This document shows positions 45,737 to 54,778 of a stretch of 64,000 bases of DNA, piece after piece. The notes under the pieces are model-generated. The model saw nothing but the letters and a program-made list of their open reading frames with translations, did no database searches and was not told the origin of the DNA. Both the position numbers and the translations under genes were made by a program. Each line of letters starts with the position of its first letter. Positions within the stretch are counted from its first letter, which is position 1. This DNA is from an uncultured Clostridia bacterium (GTDB lineage Bacteria; Bacillota; Limnochordia; Darwinibacteriales; DTU012): positions 130,006 to 194,005 of the forward strand of contig FIZJ01000011.1 in assembly GCA_900019385.1 (NCBI GenBank), in the 5' to 3' direction.

Positions 45737-45764
45737 AGAAGGAATAAAACCGACAACGGCGAAT
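45737..45764 (+). promoter_or_regulatory. Candidate sigma-H promoter of comEA-comEC
   Basis: GAAGGAATA-N11-GGCGAAT: exact match to RNAGGAWWW-N11/12-RNNGAAT. Confidence 0.7.
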
Positions 45765-45802
45765 CCATACAATAAGGGAGACGGGGAAAGGAGCGGTCAA
45801 AA

Positions 45803-46399
45803 TTGAACGCACGGCAGCGCGTGCTGACTATGATCCTGATTTTCTTCGTCTTGTGCGGCAACTGCGTCAATCTGCTGATAGCCCGCCGGCAGGCGGTAAG
45901 GATTATCAGAGCCGCAGAACCTGACTACGGTGAACATGGCGCCGCCGACGCCGCAGCGGCTTCCGGCGCTGCTTCCGCCTCGACTGCCTCCACTTCCAGT
46001 GCCGCCTCTGCCGACACCATCGGAAATGGACAAACAGTATCACAGCAAAATCCAGATGATCCTGAGGCCGGTCCTCCCGGCATCGTCTTTCCCCATGCCG
46101 TGTTTGGCCTGGGCAGGCACCCGGGGGTTGAATTAGTGGTGGCCAAGGCTTACAACGCCGATGGTACCGAACATGATTTCCAGCAGTGCAAGCTTCTGCA
46201 CATCAATTGGGCGGACGGCAAAGAACTGCAGGAACTGCCGGGAATTGGCCCGGCACTTGCGGGAAGAATCATGGAAAAGCGGATGGAAAGGTTCTTTGTC
46301 GAGGTGAAGGATCTTTTGCTGGTGCCGGGAATCGGCGAGAAACGGCTGGCTCAGATTAAGCCGCTGATTTGTGTGGCAATCCCTTATGTTCCAGAATAG
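45803..46399 (+). CDS. comEA: ComEA-like helix-hairpin-helix DNA-binding protein
   Basis: INWADGKELQELPGIGPALAGRIMEKR...VPGIGEKRLAQIKPLI; upstream of comEC. Confidence 0.85.
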   Translation: MNARQRVLTMILIFFVLCGNCVNLLIARRQAVRIIRAAEPDYGEHGAADAAAASGAASASTASTSSAASADTIGNGQTVSQQNPDDPEAGPPGIVFPHAVFGLGRHPGVELVVAKAYNADGTEHDFQQCKLLHINWADGKELQELPGIGPALAGRIMEKRMERFFVEVKDLLLVPGIGEKRLAQIKPLICVAIPYVPE

Positions 46400-48686
46400 G
46401 ACTCGCCCGTTCCTGCCCGTGTTTCCTCTGCTGGCGCTGGGGATTTACCTGAGCCAGTTTGCCGCGGCTGCTTCCGCCGCCTGGGCAGGCGCCGTTTTGA
46501 CACCACTGTGGCTGTGGCTTGAATTCAAAGGCCGGGGCAGTGCCCGTTATCTCTTTTGGCTGCTGCTGATCGCCGCTGGCTGTCTGCTCGCGGCCACAGA
46601 TGCCGGTTATCTGCCGGAGTGTGATCAACCGCTGGCTTTAACCGGGCGTGTTTTGGATTGCCGCCCGTTGAGCTACAATCAGCGGGTGATCGTATTCGTT
46701 CCCGAACTCAAGGCCAGGCTCGCGCTCCATCTGCCGCTGGATCTGGAATTGATCCTCGGCGATAGGCTGTGGTTTCGCGGGCATCTAGAAAAACCGAGCC
46801 GTACCCGTAATCCCGGCGAATTTGATTACCAGGCATACCTGCGCAGCCAAGGCGTGTATGCGGTCATGGAACCATTTGCATGTGAGCTGCTGCCCAGGAA
46901 AGCATCGGCAGCCCTGGCGCTCGCATCCCTCCAGGCCCGATTTAAAGCCAACCTTGAGCGCCATATGCAGAATCCTGGGCTGGCCGCGGCATTGGTGTTG
47001 GGCGACCGCAGCGCCCTTAGCCCAGAGCAGTTGGAAGTGTGGGAACAGTTGGGGATTACCCACTTGCTCGCCGTCTCCGGGACACACATTGGGCTGTTTG
47101 CCGCCGCCCTCTGGCTGGCACTCAGGTGGGTGCCTTTTTCCAAGAATTCCAAGACGGTGGCAGTTTGTGCGGTTTTGCTGTTTTATGTGCTCCTAAGCGG
47201 CGCCAAACCTTCAGCCTGGCGCGCCTGGCTCGCCGCGGTGATCGCCGCTGGCGGAGCCGGCCGCAGGCAGCTCGATGGGCTCCATGTCTGGAGTTTGATT
47301 GGTACGGCGATGTTGGTTGCCAACCCTCTCTATCTCTGGCAGATCGGTTTTCAGTTGTCGTTCGCGGCAAGCGGCGGGATTATCCTCTGGCGGCCCCTGA
47401 TCAAGAAACTGGCTGCTTTGTTTCCCCAAAGGACGGTGGGCAGATGGCTTGGGCGGATTTTTTCAGCTATCGCCGTTTCCATTGTGGCGCAGTTGAGCCT
47501 GGTACCGCTGATTCTGCATTATTTTTCCCACATCGCTCTGCTGGCTCCTGCAGCCACTCTGCTGATGGTGCCGCTGGCGGCGGCCTTGATGGTAGGAGGA
47601 ATGTTCCTGGGTGTGTTTGGTTCTTTGGCGGCATATCTTGGTTCTGTCCTGGATGTGGTTGCCGGCCTTGCCGACTGGCTCTGCCGCCTGCTGGCAAGGG
47701 CGGACTGTAATGTTGCCGCGCCTCCCATGCCCGCGAACTGGGCTCTTGCCTGGTACTTGGCCTTTGCCGGGATCGGCTGGATCGGGCGCCGGCAGTATAT
47801 CCGCATCGGCGCGCCGACAGTGCGGCGGTGGGTGAACTGGGGCCTTGTGGCTATGCTCGCGGTCAGTGTGCCGCATCAATTTGCCCGGCCTCTGGAAATC
47901 ACTTTCCTTGATGTGGGCCAGGGGGACTGTATCTTGATCCGCACACCGTTTCGGCAGCACATTCTCGTCGACGGCGGCGGAGATTCGGTGTACTGGCAGG
48001 AGCGGGGCAGAAATGTCGGAATGACCACGGTTGTCCCCTATTTGAGGCACCGCGGTGTCCGTCACATAGATCTTGTCATCTCAAGCCATCCTCATGAGGA
48101 TCACCTCCACGGCTTGCTGGCGGTGTTGGAGCATTTTTCTGTGGGAATGATCATTGACAGCGGGCAGACCCACACTTCTCCGACATACAGGAAATACCTG
48201 GAGCTGATCATGGAAAAACGGATTCCATATCAGCGCCTTAGAGCAGGGGATCAAGTGCTTCTGAGAGGAGGGGTCTCACTTTCCATCCTGCATCCCCACC
48301 AGTTTCTATCAGGGACAGGTTCGGACCTGAACAACAACAGCCTTGTGATCAGGCTGGCCTATCAAGGGCGAAGTGTGCTGCTTACGGGAGATATCGACAG
48401 AGAAGGCCTGGAAGACTTGCTGAAAAGGGGAGGGCTTACGCCGGTGGACTTGGTCAAAGTACCGCACCACGGCAGCAGGGCGGCGCTGGTGCCCGAGTTT
48501 TATCAGGTTGTTCAGCCGAGGCACGCCGTGATCTCGGTTGGCCGGAATTCCTTCGGCCATCCCCATCCTGATGTCCTGGGCTTTCTTGAGCTGTCGGGGA
48601 TCACAGCATTAAGGACTGACCAGGAAGGAGCGGTGTCATTTTACATCTGGAATGGTCTGTTCGGCAGGTATTCACAGGCGCGGTAG
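46386..48686 (+). CDS. comEC: ComEC/Rec2 DNA internalization protein
   Basis: Competence domain HLLAVSGTHIGLFAAAL and MBL domain FLDVGQGDCILIRTP, SHPHEDHLHG. Confidence 0.95.
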   Translation: MFQNRTRPFLPVFPLLALGIYLSQFAAAASAAWAGAVLTPLWLWLEFKGRGSARYLFWLLLIAAGCLLAATDAGYLPECDQPLALTGRVLDCRPLSYNQRVIVFVPELKARLALHLPLDLELILGDRLWFRGHLEKPSRTRNPGEFDYQAYLRSQGVYAVMEPFACELLPRKASAALALASLQARFKANLERHMQNPGLAAALVLGDRSALSPEQLEVWEQLGITHLLAVSGTHIGLFAAALWLALRWVPFSKNSKTVAVCAVLLFYVLLSGAKPSAWRAWLAAVIAAGGAGRRQLDGLHVWSLIGTAMLVANPLYLWQIGFQLSFAASGGIILWRPLIKKLAALFPQRTVGRWLGRIFSAIAVSIVAQLSLVPLILHYFSHIALLAPAATLLMVPLAAALMVGGMFLGVFGSLAAYLGSVLDVVAGLADWLCRLLARADCNVAAPPMPANWALAWYLAFAGIGWIGRRQYIRIGAPTVRRWVNWGLVAMLAVSVPHQFARPLEITFLDVGQGDCILIRTPFRQHILVDGGGDSVYWQERGRNVGMTTVVPYLRHRGVRHIDLVISSHPHEDHLHGLLAVLEHFSVGMIIDSGQTHTSPTYRKYLELIMEKRIPYQRLRAGDQVLLRGGVSLSILHPHQFLSGTGSDLNNNSLVIRLAYQGRSVLLTGDIDREGLEDLLKRGGLTPVDLVKVPHHGSRAALVPEFYQVVQPRHAVISVGRNSFGHPHPDVLGFLELSGITALRTDQEGAVSFYIWNGLFGRYSQAR

Positions 48687-48771
48687 AGAAAAATCCCTAT
48701 TACAGGATGGATCGGGAGAGCCGGCAGCACCGGCATCCTGAACCACAGGCAGAAAACGAGGGAAGTTTGTG

Positions 48772-49764
48772 ATGTTCAAAGCCAAGCAGGCCATACTCAA
48801 TGAACCACTGCAGCGCCTCTATCTCGTCTACGGCGAGGATCAGTACCTGCAGAATGAGCTTTTCCGCGCTTTCCAGCAGAGAGCGGAACAGAGCGGCATG
48901 CCCGAGTGGAATTGGATCATGCTTACAGCCGGCGAGGAACTGCAGCCGGCGGAACTGACGCAAGAGCTGCTGACGCCCCCTTGGGGAGCGGGGCCGAGAA
49001 TCATCGCGCTGCGGGACGCCCATGCCCTGAATAAAGATTTCTTAACGGCAGTCGCGGGCCAAATAGAGAACATGCCGGACACCAACTGCTTGGCCATGTT
49101 CTTTGCCCGGCTGGACCGAAGCCTGAAGCCTGTCCAGCAGCTGCTCAAAATTGGGGTGGGCATTCCCTGTGAAAGCCCCAAAGGGGAGCGTTTGGTGCGC
49201 TGGGTGCAGGATTATCTCAGCCTGAGGCAGAAAAAGATGGCGCCTTTGGTTGTGCAGCAGTTTCTAAACAAAGTTGGCACTGATCTGCAGTTGATCATAA
49301 ACGAGCTGGAGAAGCTGATCGCCCTCACCGCCGAACAGTCTGCCATAACGGAGGACGATGTGGCGGCTGTCACTTCGCTGGCGCCCGGACAGTTGGAGCT
49401 TGGAGGCATTTTTGACTTGGTCAAGGCCATCTCCGCCAAGGATGTCAAGCAGGCGCTGGCGATTCTGACGCAACTGCTCGACGCCAAGGAACCGCCCCTG
49501 CGGATTCTGCCTGTGATTGAACGGCAGCTTTACTTGCTGATTGCCGCCAAGACAAAAGGCGGGGTAAGCACCAAGATAGTTGCCGAGGCATTGAACGAGA
49601 AGTCGGATTTTGCCCTGCGGCAGGCGGAGAAATATGCAAACAACTTTACCCTGAAGCAGCTGTATGCCGGTTTAAGCCAGATCCTGACCGCTGACGGCGA
49701 ACTTAAATCTGGTGCCGATCCCGGGCAAATCATGGAGCAGCTGATCATCAATATCTGTGCTTGA
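48772..49764 (+). CDS. holA: DNA polymerase III subunit delta
   Basis: LVYGEDQYLQNELFRAF, FARLDRSLKPVQQLLK; between comEC and rpsT. Confidence 0.92.
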   Translation: MFKAKQAILNEPLQRLYLVYGEDQYLQNELFRAFQQRAEQSGMPEWNWIMLTAGEELQPAELTQELLTPPWGAGPRIIALRDAHALNKDFLTAVAGQIENMPDTNCLAMFFARLDRSLKPVQQLLKIGVGIPCESPKGERLVRWVQDYLSLRQKKMAPLVVQQFLNKVGTDLQLIINELEKLIALTAEQSAITEDDVAAVTSLAPGQLELGGIFDLVKAISAKDVKQALAILTQLLDAKEPPLRILPVIERQLYLLIAAKTKGGVSTKIVAEALNEKSDFALRQAEKYANNFTLKQLYAGLSQILTADGELKSGADPGQIMEQLIINICA

Positions 49765-49786
49765 CAGACAGCCCTGGAAATGGGCA

Positions 49787-49828
49787 TAAAAAAGCGCCCT
49801 GCACTGCAAAGAGCGGGCGATTTTTTAT
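49787..49828. terminator. Bidirectional terminator between holA and rpsT
   Basis: ATAAAAAAGCGCCC...GCGGGCGATTTTTTAT. Confidence 0.75.
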
Positions 49829-49843
49829 TATGTCCTCTGGAAT

Positions 49844-50107
49844 CTAGCCTTGGAGGGCAGCGGCTTTCTTCATCAAGCGTGATTTTTTGCGCGCAGCTTT
49901 GTTTTTATGAATTAAGCCTTTGGCGGCAGCCTTGTCCAGAGACTTGATCATTGTTTGCAGATTGGCTTCGAGGTTGGGATCATTTTCGGCAATAGCCTGT
50001 TCAACACGCTTGACAGTGGTCTTGAGCGCGGATTTTTGCGAACGGTTCATTGCTCTTCTCTTGAGGCTGGTACGAACCCGCTTCTCTGCAGACTTGTTAT
50101 TGGCCAC
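49844..50107 (-). CDS. rpsT: 30S ribosomal protein S20
   Basis: (V/M)ANNKSAEKRVRTSLKRRAMNRSQKSALKTTVKR, GTG start after GGAGGTGA. Confidence 0.96.
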   Translation of the reverse strand: MANNKSAEKRVRTSLKRRAMNRSQKSALKTTVKRVEQAIAENDPNLEANLQTMIKSLDKAAAKGLIHKNKAARKKSRLMKKAAALQG

Positions 50108-50237
50108 TGAATTCACCTCCGTTAGATTGGTCACCGCCCGTTATTATATCACTATCTGTCCAGGATTTCAATACATGATTCGCAGGTTTAGCGGATATTC
50201 TATTCACACAAAGAGTTTGCGAAAGGAGACGCGTCAC

Positions 50238-51347
50238 ATGTACGAGGTGCCTGATGGATACCAGCAGGAGTTTCAAGATAAATATGGAGTAAGGACCGAT
50301 TTGGCGATTGAAGCCCATGAAGTGATCGTGGAACGGGAAGGACCGCCGGAGATCCCCGGTGTGATTATCGAAAACGAGCATACAGAGCACGCCAATATCT
50401 GCAGAGTTACCATAGAAAGTGAATTGGGCGCCAAAATGATGGGGAAGATGCCGGGCCACTATTCCACCATTGAAGCCCAAGCTCTGCGCCAGCACAACCG
50501 GGACATCCATCAGGAGATCGGGGGGCTGCTGGCCAACGAAATCAAGTGGTTTATCGAGCAGAGTGGGCTAGGCCCGGAGGCAGTGATTCTGGTCGTGGGC
50601 TTGGGGAACTGGAACGCCACTCCCGATGCCCTGGGGCCGAAAGTTGTGGGAGAATTGATGGTGACCAGGCACCTGATCCAGCTTTCACCGCCGGAGCTTC
50701 GGAAGGGGCTGCGGCCTATTGCGGCGATTGCGCCGGGGGTTCTGGGACTGACCGGGATCGAAACCGGCGAGATTATCCGGGGGATTGTCGGCGAAGTCAA
50801 GGCTGATGCTGTCATTTGCATCGATGCGTTGGCCAGCCGCAGTATAAACCGGCTGTGCAGCACGATTCAGATTTCAGACACGGGTATCAACCCTGGGTCC
50901 GGTGTGGGGAACAAGAGAATGGTGATCAATCAGGAAACGCTGGGCATTCCGGTGCTGGCCATCGGTGTCCCGACTGTGGTGCATGCCTCGACCATTGTTT
51001 CCGACGCTCTGGATATAATTGGCGGGGAAGACCCGGAGCGGAAGCTGCAGGCTGAGGAAATGCCGCAAAAAACCAGTTTTGCTGTGGATCCTCAGGCGAT
51101 CATGGGTTCAGCGGCGCAGCCAAATGCAGACGCCACAACGGCTCAGACAGCACCAGGCGCGATGTCCAGGGAACAAAAGCGGCAGATGATCAATCAGGTG
51201 CTTGAACCGTACATGGGCAGCTTGATTGTTACTCCAAAGGAGATTGATGAGCTGATCAACGATGTGGCCAATGTGATCGCCGGCGGCTTGAACAGTGCTT
51301 TTCACGAAGGCGTGGACTATGACGAGATCTTTAAGTACTTAAGTTGA
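50238..51347 (+). CDS. gpr: GPR spore protease
   Basis: RTDLAIEAHEVI propeptide region, VGLGNWNATPDALGPKVV, IDALASRSINRLCSTIQISDTGINPGSGVGNKR. Confidence 0.96.
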   Translation: MYEVPDGYQQEFQDKYGVRTDLAIEAHEVIVEREGPPEIPGVIIENEHTEHANICRVTIESELGAKMMGKMPGHYSTIEAQALRQHNRDIHQEIGGLLANEIKWFIEQSGLGPEAVILVVGLGNWNATPDALGPKVVGELMVTRHLIQLSPPELRKGLRPIAAIAPGVLGLTGIETGEIIRGIVGEVKADAVICIDALASRSINRLCSTIQISDTGINPGSGVGNKRMVINQETLGIPVLAIGVPTVVHASTIVSDALDIIGGEDPERKLQAEEMPQKTSFAVDPQAIMGSAAQPNADATTAQTAPGAMSREQKRQMINQVLEPYMGSLIVTPKEIDELINDVANVIAGGLNSAFHEGVDYDEIFKYLS

Positions 51348-51352
51348 TGATT

Positions 51353-51395
51353 GGGACGTGACAGGTCACCGTCCCCTGTCACGCCCTGTCACGCC
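51353..51395. repeat. Short inverted-repeat element, copy 2
   Basis: CGTGACAG-gtcaccgtccc-CTGTCACG then CCCTGTCACGCC; 25 bp identical to copy 1. Confidence 0.85.
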
Positions 51396-51404
51396 TTCAC
51401 CATC

Positions 51405-51890
51405 TCATGGAAGATGGTACTCGATCAAGACGTGGCCGGCAATTGACTCAACCCGTTCGCCTTCAATCAGGATCTCAATCTTTTCGATTTCAGGAAACTG
51501 AATCAAAGTCGAGACAATCGCGTCCACCAGGTGTCCTTCCAGCTGACTGCCTCCGACAAAGTTTGTCTGCAGCTCTTTCGAGAAGTTGGCGCTGGCCAAC
51601 CCGTCTGAAATCTTTAACCCCAAAAGTTTCGTCCCAACTGATACCGAAGGCCATAGATCCTGGTCTTTTTCCTCAGGTGTAGGACCCTCCAGCAATAATT
51701 CTAGGGCCTTTTCTGGAGTAGCCGGGCGAGGGCAGGAACGGACCACCGGCACCAACAAAAAATTGGTGGGTGTAGAACGGACAAAATAGACAACCAAATG
51801 ATCCTTTTGTTCGATAATCCGGAGCTGGTAGAACAAATACCCGGAAAAGGCCAAGCTCACAATCAACAACAGCGCAAGAACCTGCTTCAT
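51405..51890 (-). CDS. GerMN-domain protein
   Basis: Signal/TM N-term; VVYFVRSTPTNFLLVPVVR, ALELLLEGPTPEE, VSVGTKLLGLKISDGLASANFSKEL. Confidence 0.88.
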   Translation of the reverse strand: MKQVLALLLIVSLAFSGYLFYQLRIIEQKDHLVVYFVRSTPTNFLLVPVVRSCPRPATPEKALELLLEGPTPEEKDQDLWPSVSVGTKLLGLKISDGLASANFSKELQTNFVGGSQLEGHLVDAIVSTLIQFPEIEKIEILIEGERVESIAGHVLIEYHLP

Positions 51891-51967
51891 AAAAGCCCCC
51901 TTCTTTCTGATGGTGACAAGGGTGTCACACCTCACTCCCCCATCCGTCGACCCCCATCTATAGCTTA

Positions 51968-51996
51968 ACATATTTTGGTTGTTGGACAAATATAAT
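51968..51996 (+). promoter_or_regulatory. Candidate sigma-E promoter of spoIIP
   Basis: ACATATT-N14-AATATAAT (6/7 and 6/8 to KMATATT/CATACAHT). Confidence 0.4.
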
Positions 51997-52026
51997 GTGC
52001 TGTAGCCTACCAAAGAGGGTGGTAAA

Positions 52027-53079
52027 ATGCCGAGGCACCGCAGCCGCCGGCCGGCGGCTCCCATCCTGCCGTGGCTGTTTGTTGTGGCTCTGTGTGTGTT
52101 GATCGGGTATTTCAGCTATCATCTTCTTTTTGTTTATATCAGCCTCGATCACCGACTGGCCCGGACCGTGATCAGCCTGGGAATACCGATCGCCGGCGAA
52201 CGGGAGCAGTACAGCCCAGGATGGGAATACACACTCCGCTCATTTATATATCTGATCACCGATTTTGACTTAGGCAACCCCGATACACTGCTGAGAAACA
52301 CCATACCTTTCTTGGACTTGTTTGAGAGCAGGCAAACCTGGCAGGAGCGGCCTTTCGTCTTTATTCCTGAACTGACCTTCGATCCTGATCCAACCAAACC
52401 GCTGGAAACCAGAGTTCAACCACCCAGCCGAGCCACAGCCGCGGATCTAGCACCGCAAGTCCTGATTTACCACAGCCATTCTTCCGAGATGTACCTGGGC
52501 CCGGCAGCAAAGTCAGAGAATTACCAGAACGCCCACTATGTCTTCAGTTCTACCAGCGACAGGACAATCACAGGAATCATGGAAGTAGGCAACCACCTGG
52601 CGGAAGCGCTGCGCAGCCAAGGTATTGGTGTGATCCACTCCACCGCGATCCATGATTGGCCGACACTGAGCGGTGCCTACGTCAATTCCGAGCGGACTGT
52701 CAAAACCATCCTGGCCCAGAACCCCGGCATCCGCTTCGTCTTCGATGTCCATCGTGACGCCAACGTGCCTGATCGGACAGTGGTCATCGACGGCAGGCAG
52801 GTAGCCAGAGTGCTCTTGGTCGTGGCCACCGCCCAAAGTATTCCCCAGTCACATCCGCACTGGGAGAAAAACTATGAGTTCGCCCTGGATTTTTACCGTA
52901 CTGCCGAACGCATGTACCCGGGCTTGATGCGCCCGATGCAGATTCGCCGCGATGCCCGCTACAACCAGCATCTGCACCAAAACAGCATTCTAATAGAGAT
53001 CGGATCGGTGGAAAACACTATTGAAGAAGCACTGCTGGCGGCGGAATTGGTTGCCACTGTCATAGCAGAAATGCTATAA
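52027..53079 (+). CDS. spoIIP: Stage II sporulation protein P
   Basis: VLIYHSHSSEMY, FVFDVHRDANVPDRT, NSILIEIGSVENTIEEAL. Confidence 0.94.
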   Translation: MPRHRSRRPAAPILPWLFVVALCVLIGYFSYHLLFVYISLDHRLARTVISLGIPIAGEREQYSPGWEYTLRSFIYLITDFDLGNPDTLLRNTIPFLDLFESRQTWQERPFVFIPELTFDPDPTKPLETRVQPPSRATAADLAPQVLIYHSHSSEMYLGPAAKSENYQNAHYVFSSTSDRTITGIMEVGNHLAEALRSQGIGVIHSTAIHDWPTLSGAYVNSERTVKTILAQNPGIRFVFDVHRDANVPDRTVVIDGRQVARVLLVVATAQSIPQSHPHWEKNYEFALDFYRTAERMYPGLMRPMQIRRDARYNQHLHQNSILIEIGSVENTIEEALLAAELVATVIAEML

Positions 53080-53112
53080 TGAAATCTAGATTCGAGGCAA
53101 GGAGCAGGAAAT

Positions 53113-54729
53113 ATGCACGAAGAATCCAGTTCGGCACAACGGGTGGCCCGGGCTGCCGGGATTGTGATGTTTGCCATCTTCCTCAGCCGGGTGCTGGGGT
53201 TTGTCAGAGAACGGGCGATTGCGGCAGTCTTCGGCAGGACCGGGGCGACAGATGTCTTTTTTGCCGCGTTCGCCATTCCGGACTTGATGTATCAGCTGCT
53301 TGTGGGCGGCGTGATCAGCTCCGCTTTCATCCCGGTGTTTACTCAGTATCTGGCCCGCGATGACGAAAAGCAGGCCTGGTATGTGGCAAGCTCCTTTATC
53401 AATCTGGTTGGAATACTGCTGGTCAGCTTTACTCTGCTGGGGATCGTCTTCGCGCCTATTATCGCTCCTCTGGTGGGAATCGGTTTTGCCGGGGAACAGC
53501 GAGATCTGCTGATCAGCCTGATGCGGATCACTTTCCCGGCAGTGTTCTTCACCGCATTGTCCGGGATTTCCATGGGAATTTTGAACTCTTATCAGCGGTT
53601 CACGCTCCCGGCGGTGGGGCCGCTGGTTTACAACACAGCCCAGATTCTCAGCGCTTACCTGATCGGCCCTCTGCTGGGGATTGTGGGGATGGCCTACGGA
53701 ACGGTGGTCGGCGCCTTCGGCAGCGTTTTTGTCCAAGTACCGCTGGTGGCCCGCTTGGGGCGGCGCTACTACCGCGGCCTGATCGATCTGAAACACCCGG
53801 GGATTCGAAGAATCATCAAATTGATGATCCCGGCGATCATCGGCCTGTCCATTGCCCAGATCAACATGATCATCGGCCAAAACCTTGCATCTCTGCTCCA
53901 GACAGGTTCCATCGCCGCGTTGAGGCTCGCCAACCGGCTGATCAACTTTCCATTGGGCATCTTCGCCATGGGGCTGTCAACAGCGATCTTCCCAACCTTG
54001 GCCACTCATGCCGCCCGGAAAGAAATGGCCGAACTGAAGCAGACTTTTACCTTTGGGCTGCGGGTCGTCTTTTACATCACCCTGCCCTCGGCCGTGGGGA
54101 TGGCGGTGCTGAGAGTGCCCATCGTCAGGCTTTTGTTCGAGACCGGTGAGTTCACCAGCCGCGACACCGAAGTTACAGCATATGCCTTGCTGTTTTATGC
54201 CGCCGGGCTGTTCGCCCAGTCCGGGCTGCAGATCATTACCCGGGTGTATTACTCGCTGCAGGATACCATCACTCCGGTCAAGGTGGGGTTTGCGGCTGTT
54301 TTCGTCAATTTTGCGATCAGCTTGGCTTTGCTTAAGTGGACAAGTCTTGACATTGGCGGCCTGGCGCTGGCATTTTCCCTAACCAGCCTGATTCAGATGC
54401 TGATCCTGCTATGGGCGCTGCGGCGCAAGATCGGCGCTGTCGGCGGCCGCCGCATTCTGAGCACGGTGGCGCGATCCGCCGCGGCGTGCGCTGTCATGGC
54501 ACCCTGCACGCATTACACAGCTGTATTGGCGGCCAGGTACGTGAATCTCGCTTCCGGAACCGGGCGCCTGATTCAGACATTCAGCGCCATTTCTGTCGGG
54601 ATTGTGGTGTACCTGGTTTTGAGCCTGCTTTTGAGAATGGAAGAGCCGATATTTGTAGCCCGAGTGATCAAGCAGCGACTGAGGACCAAAAGCAGGGGCA
54701 GGTCCGGCACCGACCGGCAAAGCGGCTGA
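53113..54729 (+). CDS. murJ: Lipid II flippase MurJ
   Basis: SRVLGFVRERAIAAVFGRTGATDVFFAAFAIPDLMYQLLVGGVISSAFIPVF. Confidence 0.95.
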   Translation: MHEESSSAQRVARAAGIVMFAIFLSRVLGFVRERAIAAVFGRTGATDVFFAAFAIPDLMYQLLVGGVISSAFIPVFTQYLARDDEKQAWYVASSFINLVGILLVSFTLLGIVFAPIIAPLVGIGFAGEQRDLLISLMRITFPAVFFTALSGISMGILNSYQRFTLPAVGPLVYNTAQILSAYLIGPLLGIVGMAYGTVVGAFGSVFVQVPLVARLGRRYYRGLIDLKHPGIRRIIKLMIPAIIGLSIAQINMIIGQNLASLLQTGSIAALRLANRLINFPLGIFAMGLSTAIFPTLATHAARKEMAELKQTFTFGLRVVFYITLPSAVGMAVLRVPIVRLLFETGEFTSRDTEVTAYALLFYAAGLFAQSGLQIITRVYYSLQDTITPVKVGFAAVFVNFAISLALLKWTSLDIGGLALAFSLTSLIQMLILLWALRRKIGAVGGRRILSTVARSAAACAVMAPCTHYTAVLAARYVNLASGTGRLIQTFSAISVGIVVYLVLSLLLRMEEPIFVARVIKQRLRTKSRGRSGTDRQSG

Positions 54730-54778
54730 AGAGAACCGATAGAGGATAACGCTTGCGATAGAAGGACATGGTGTGGTT

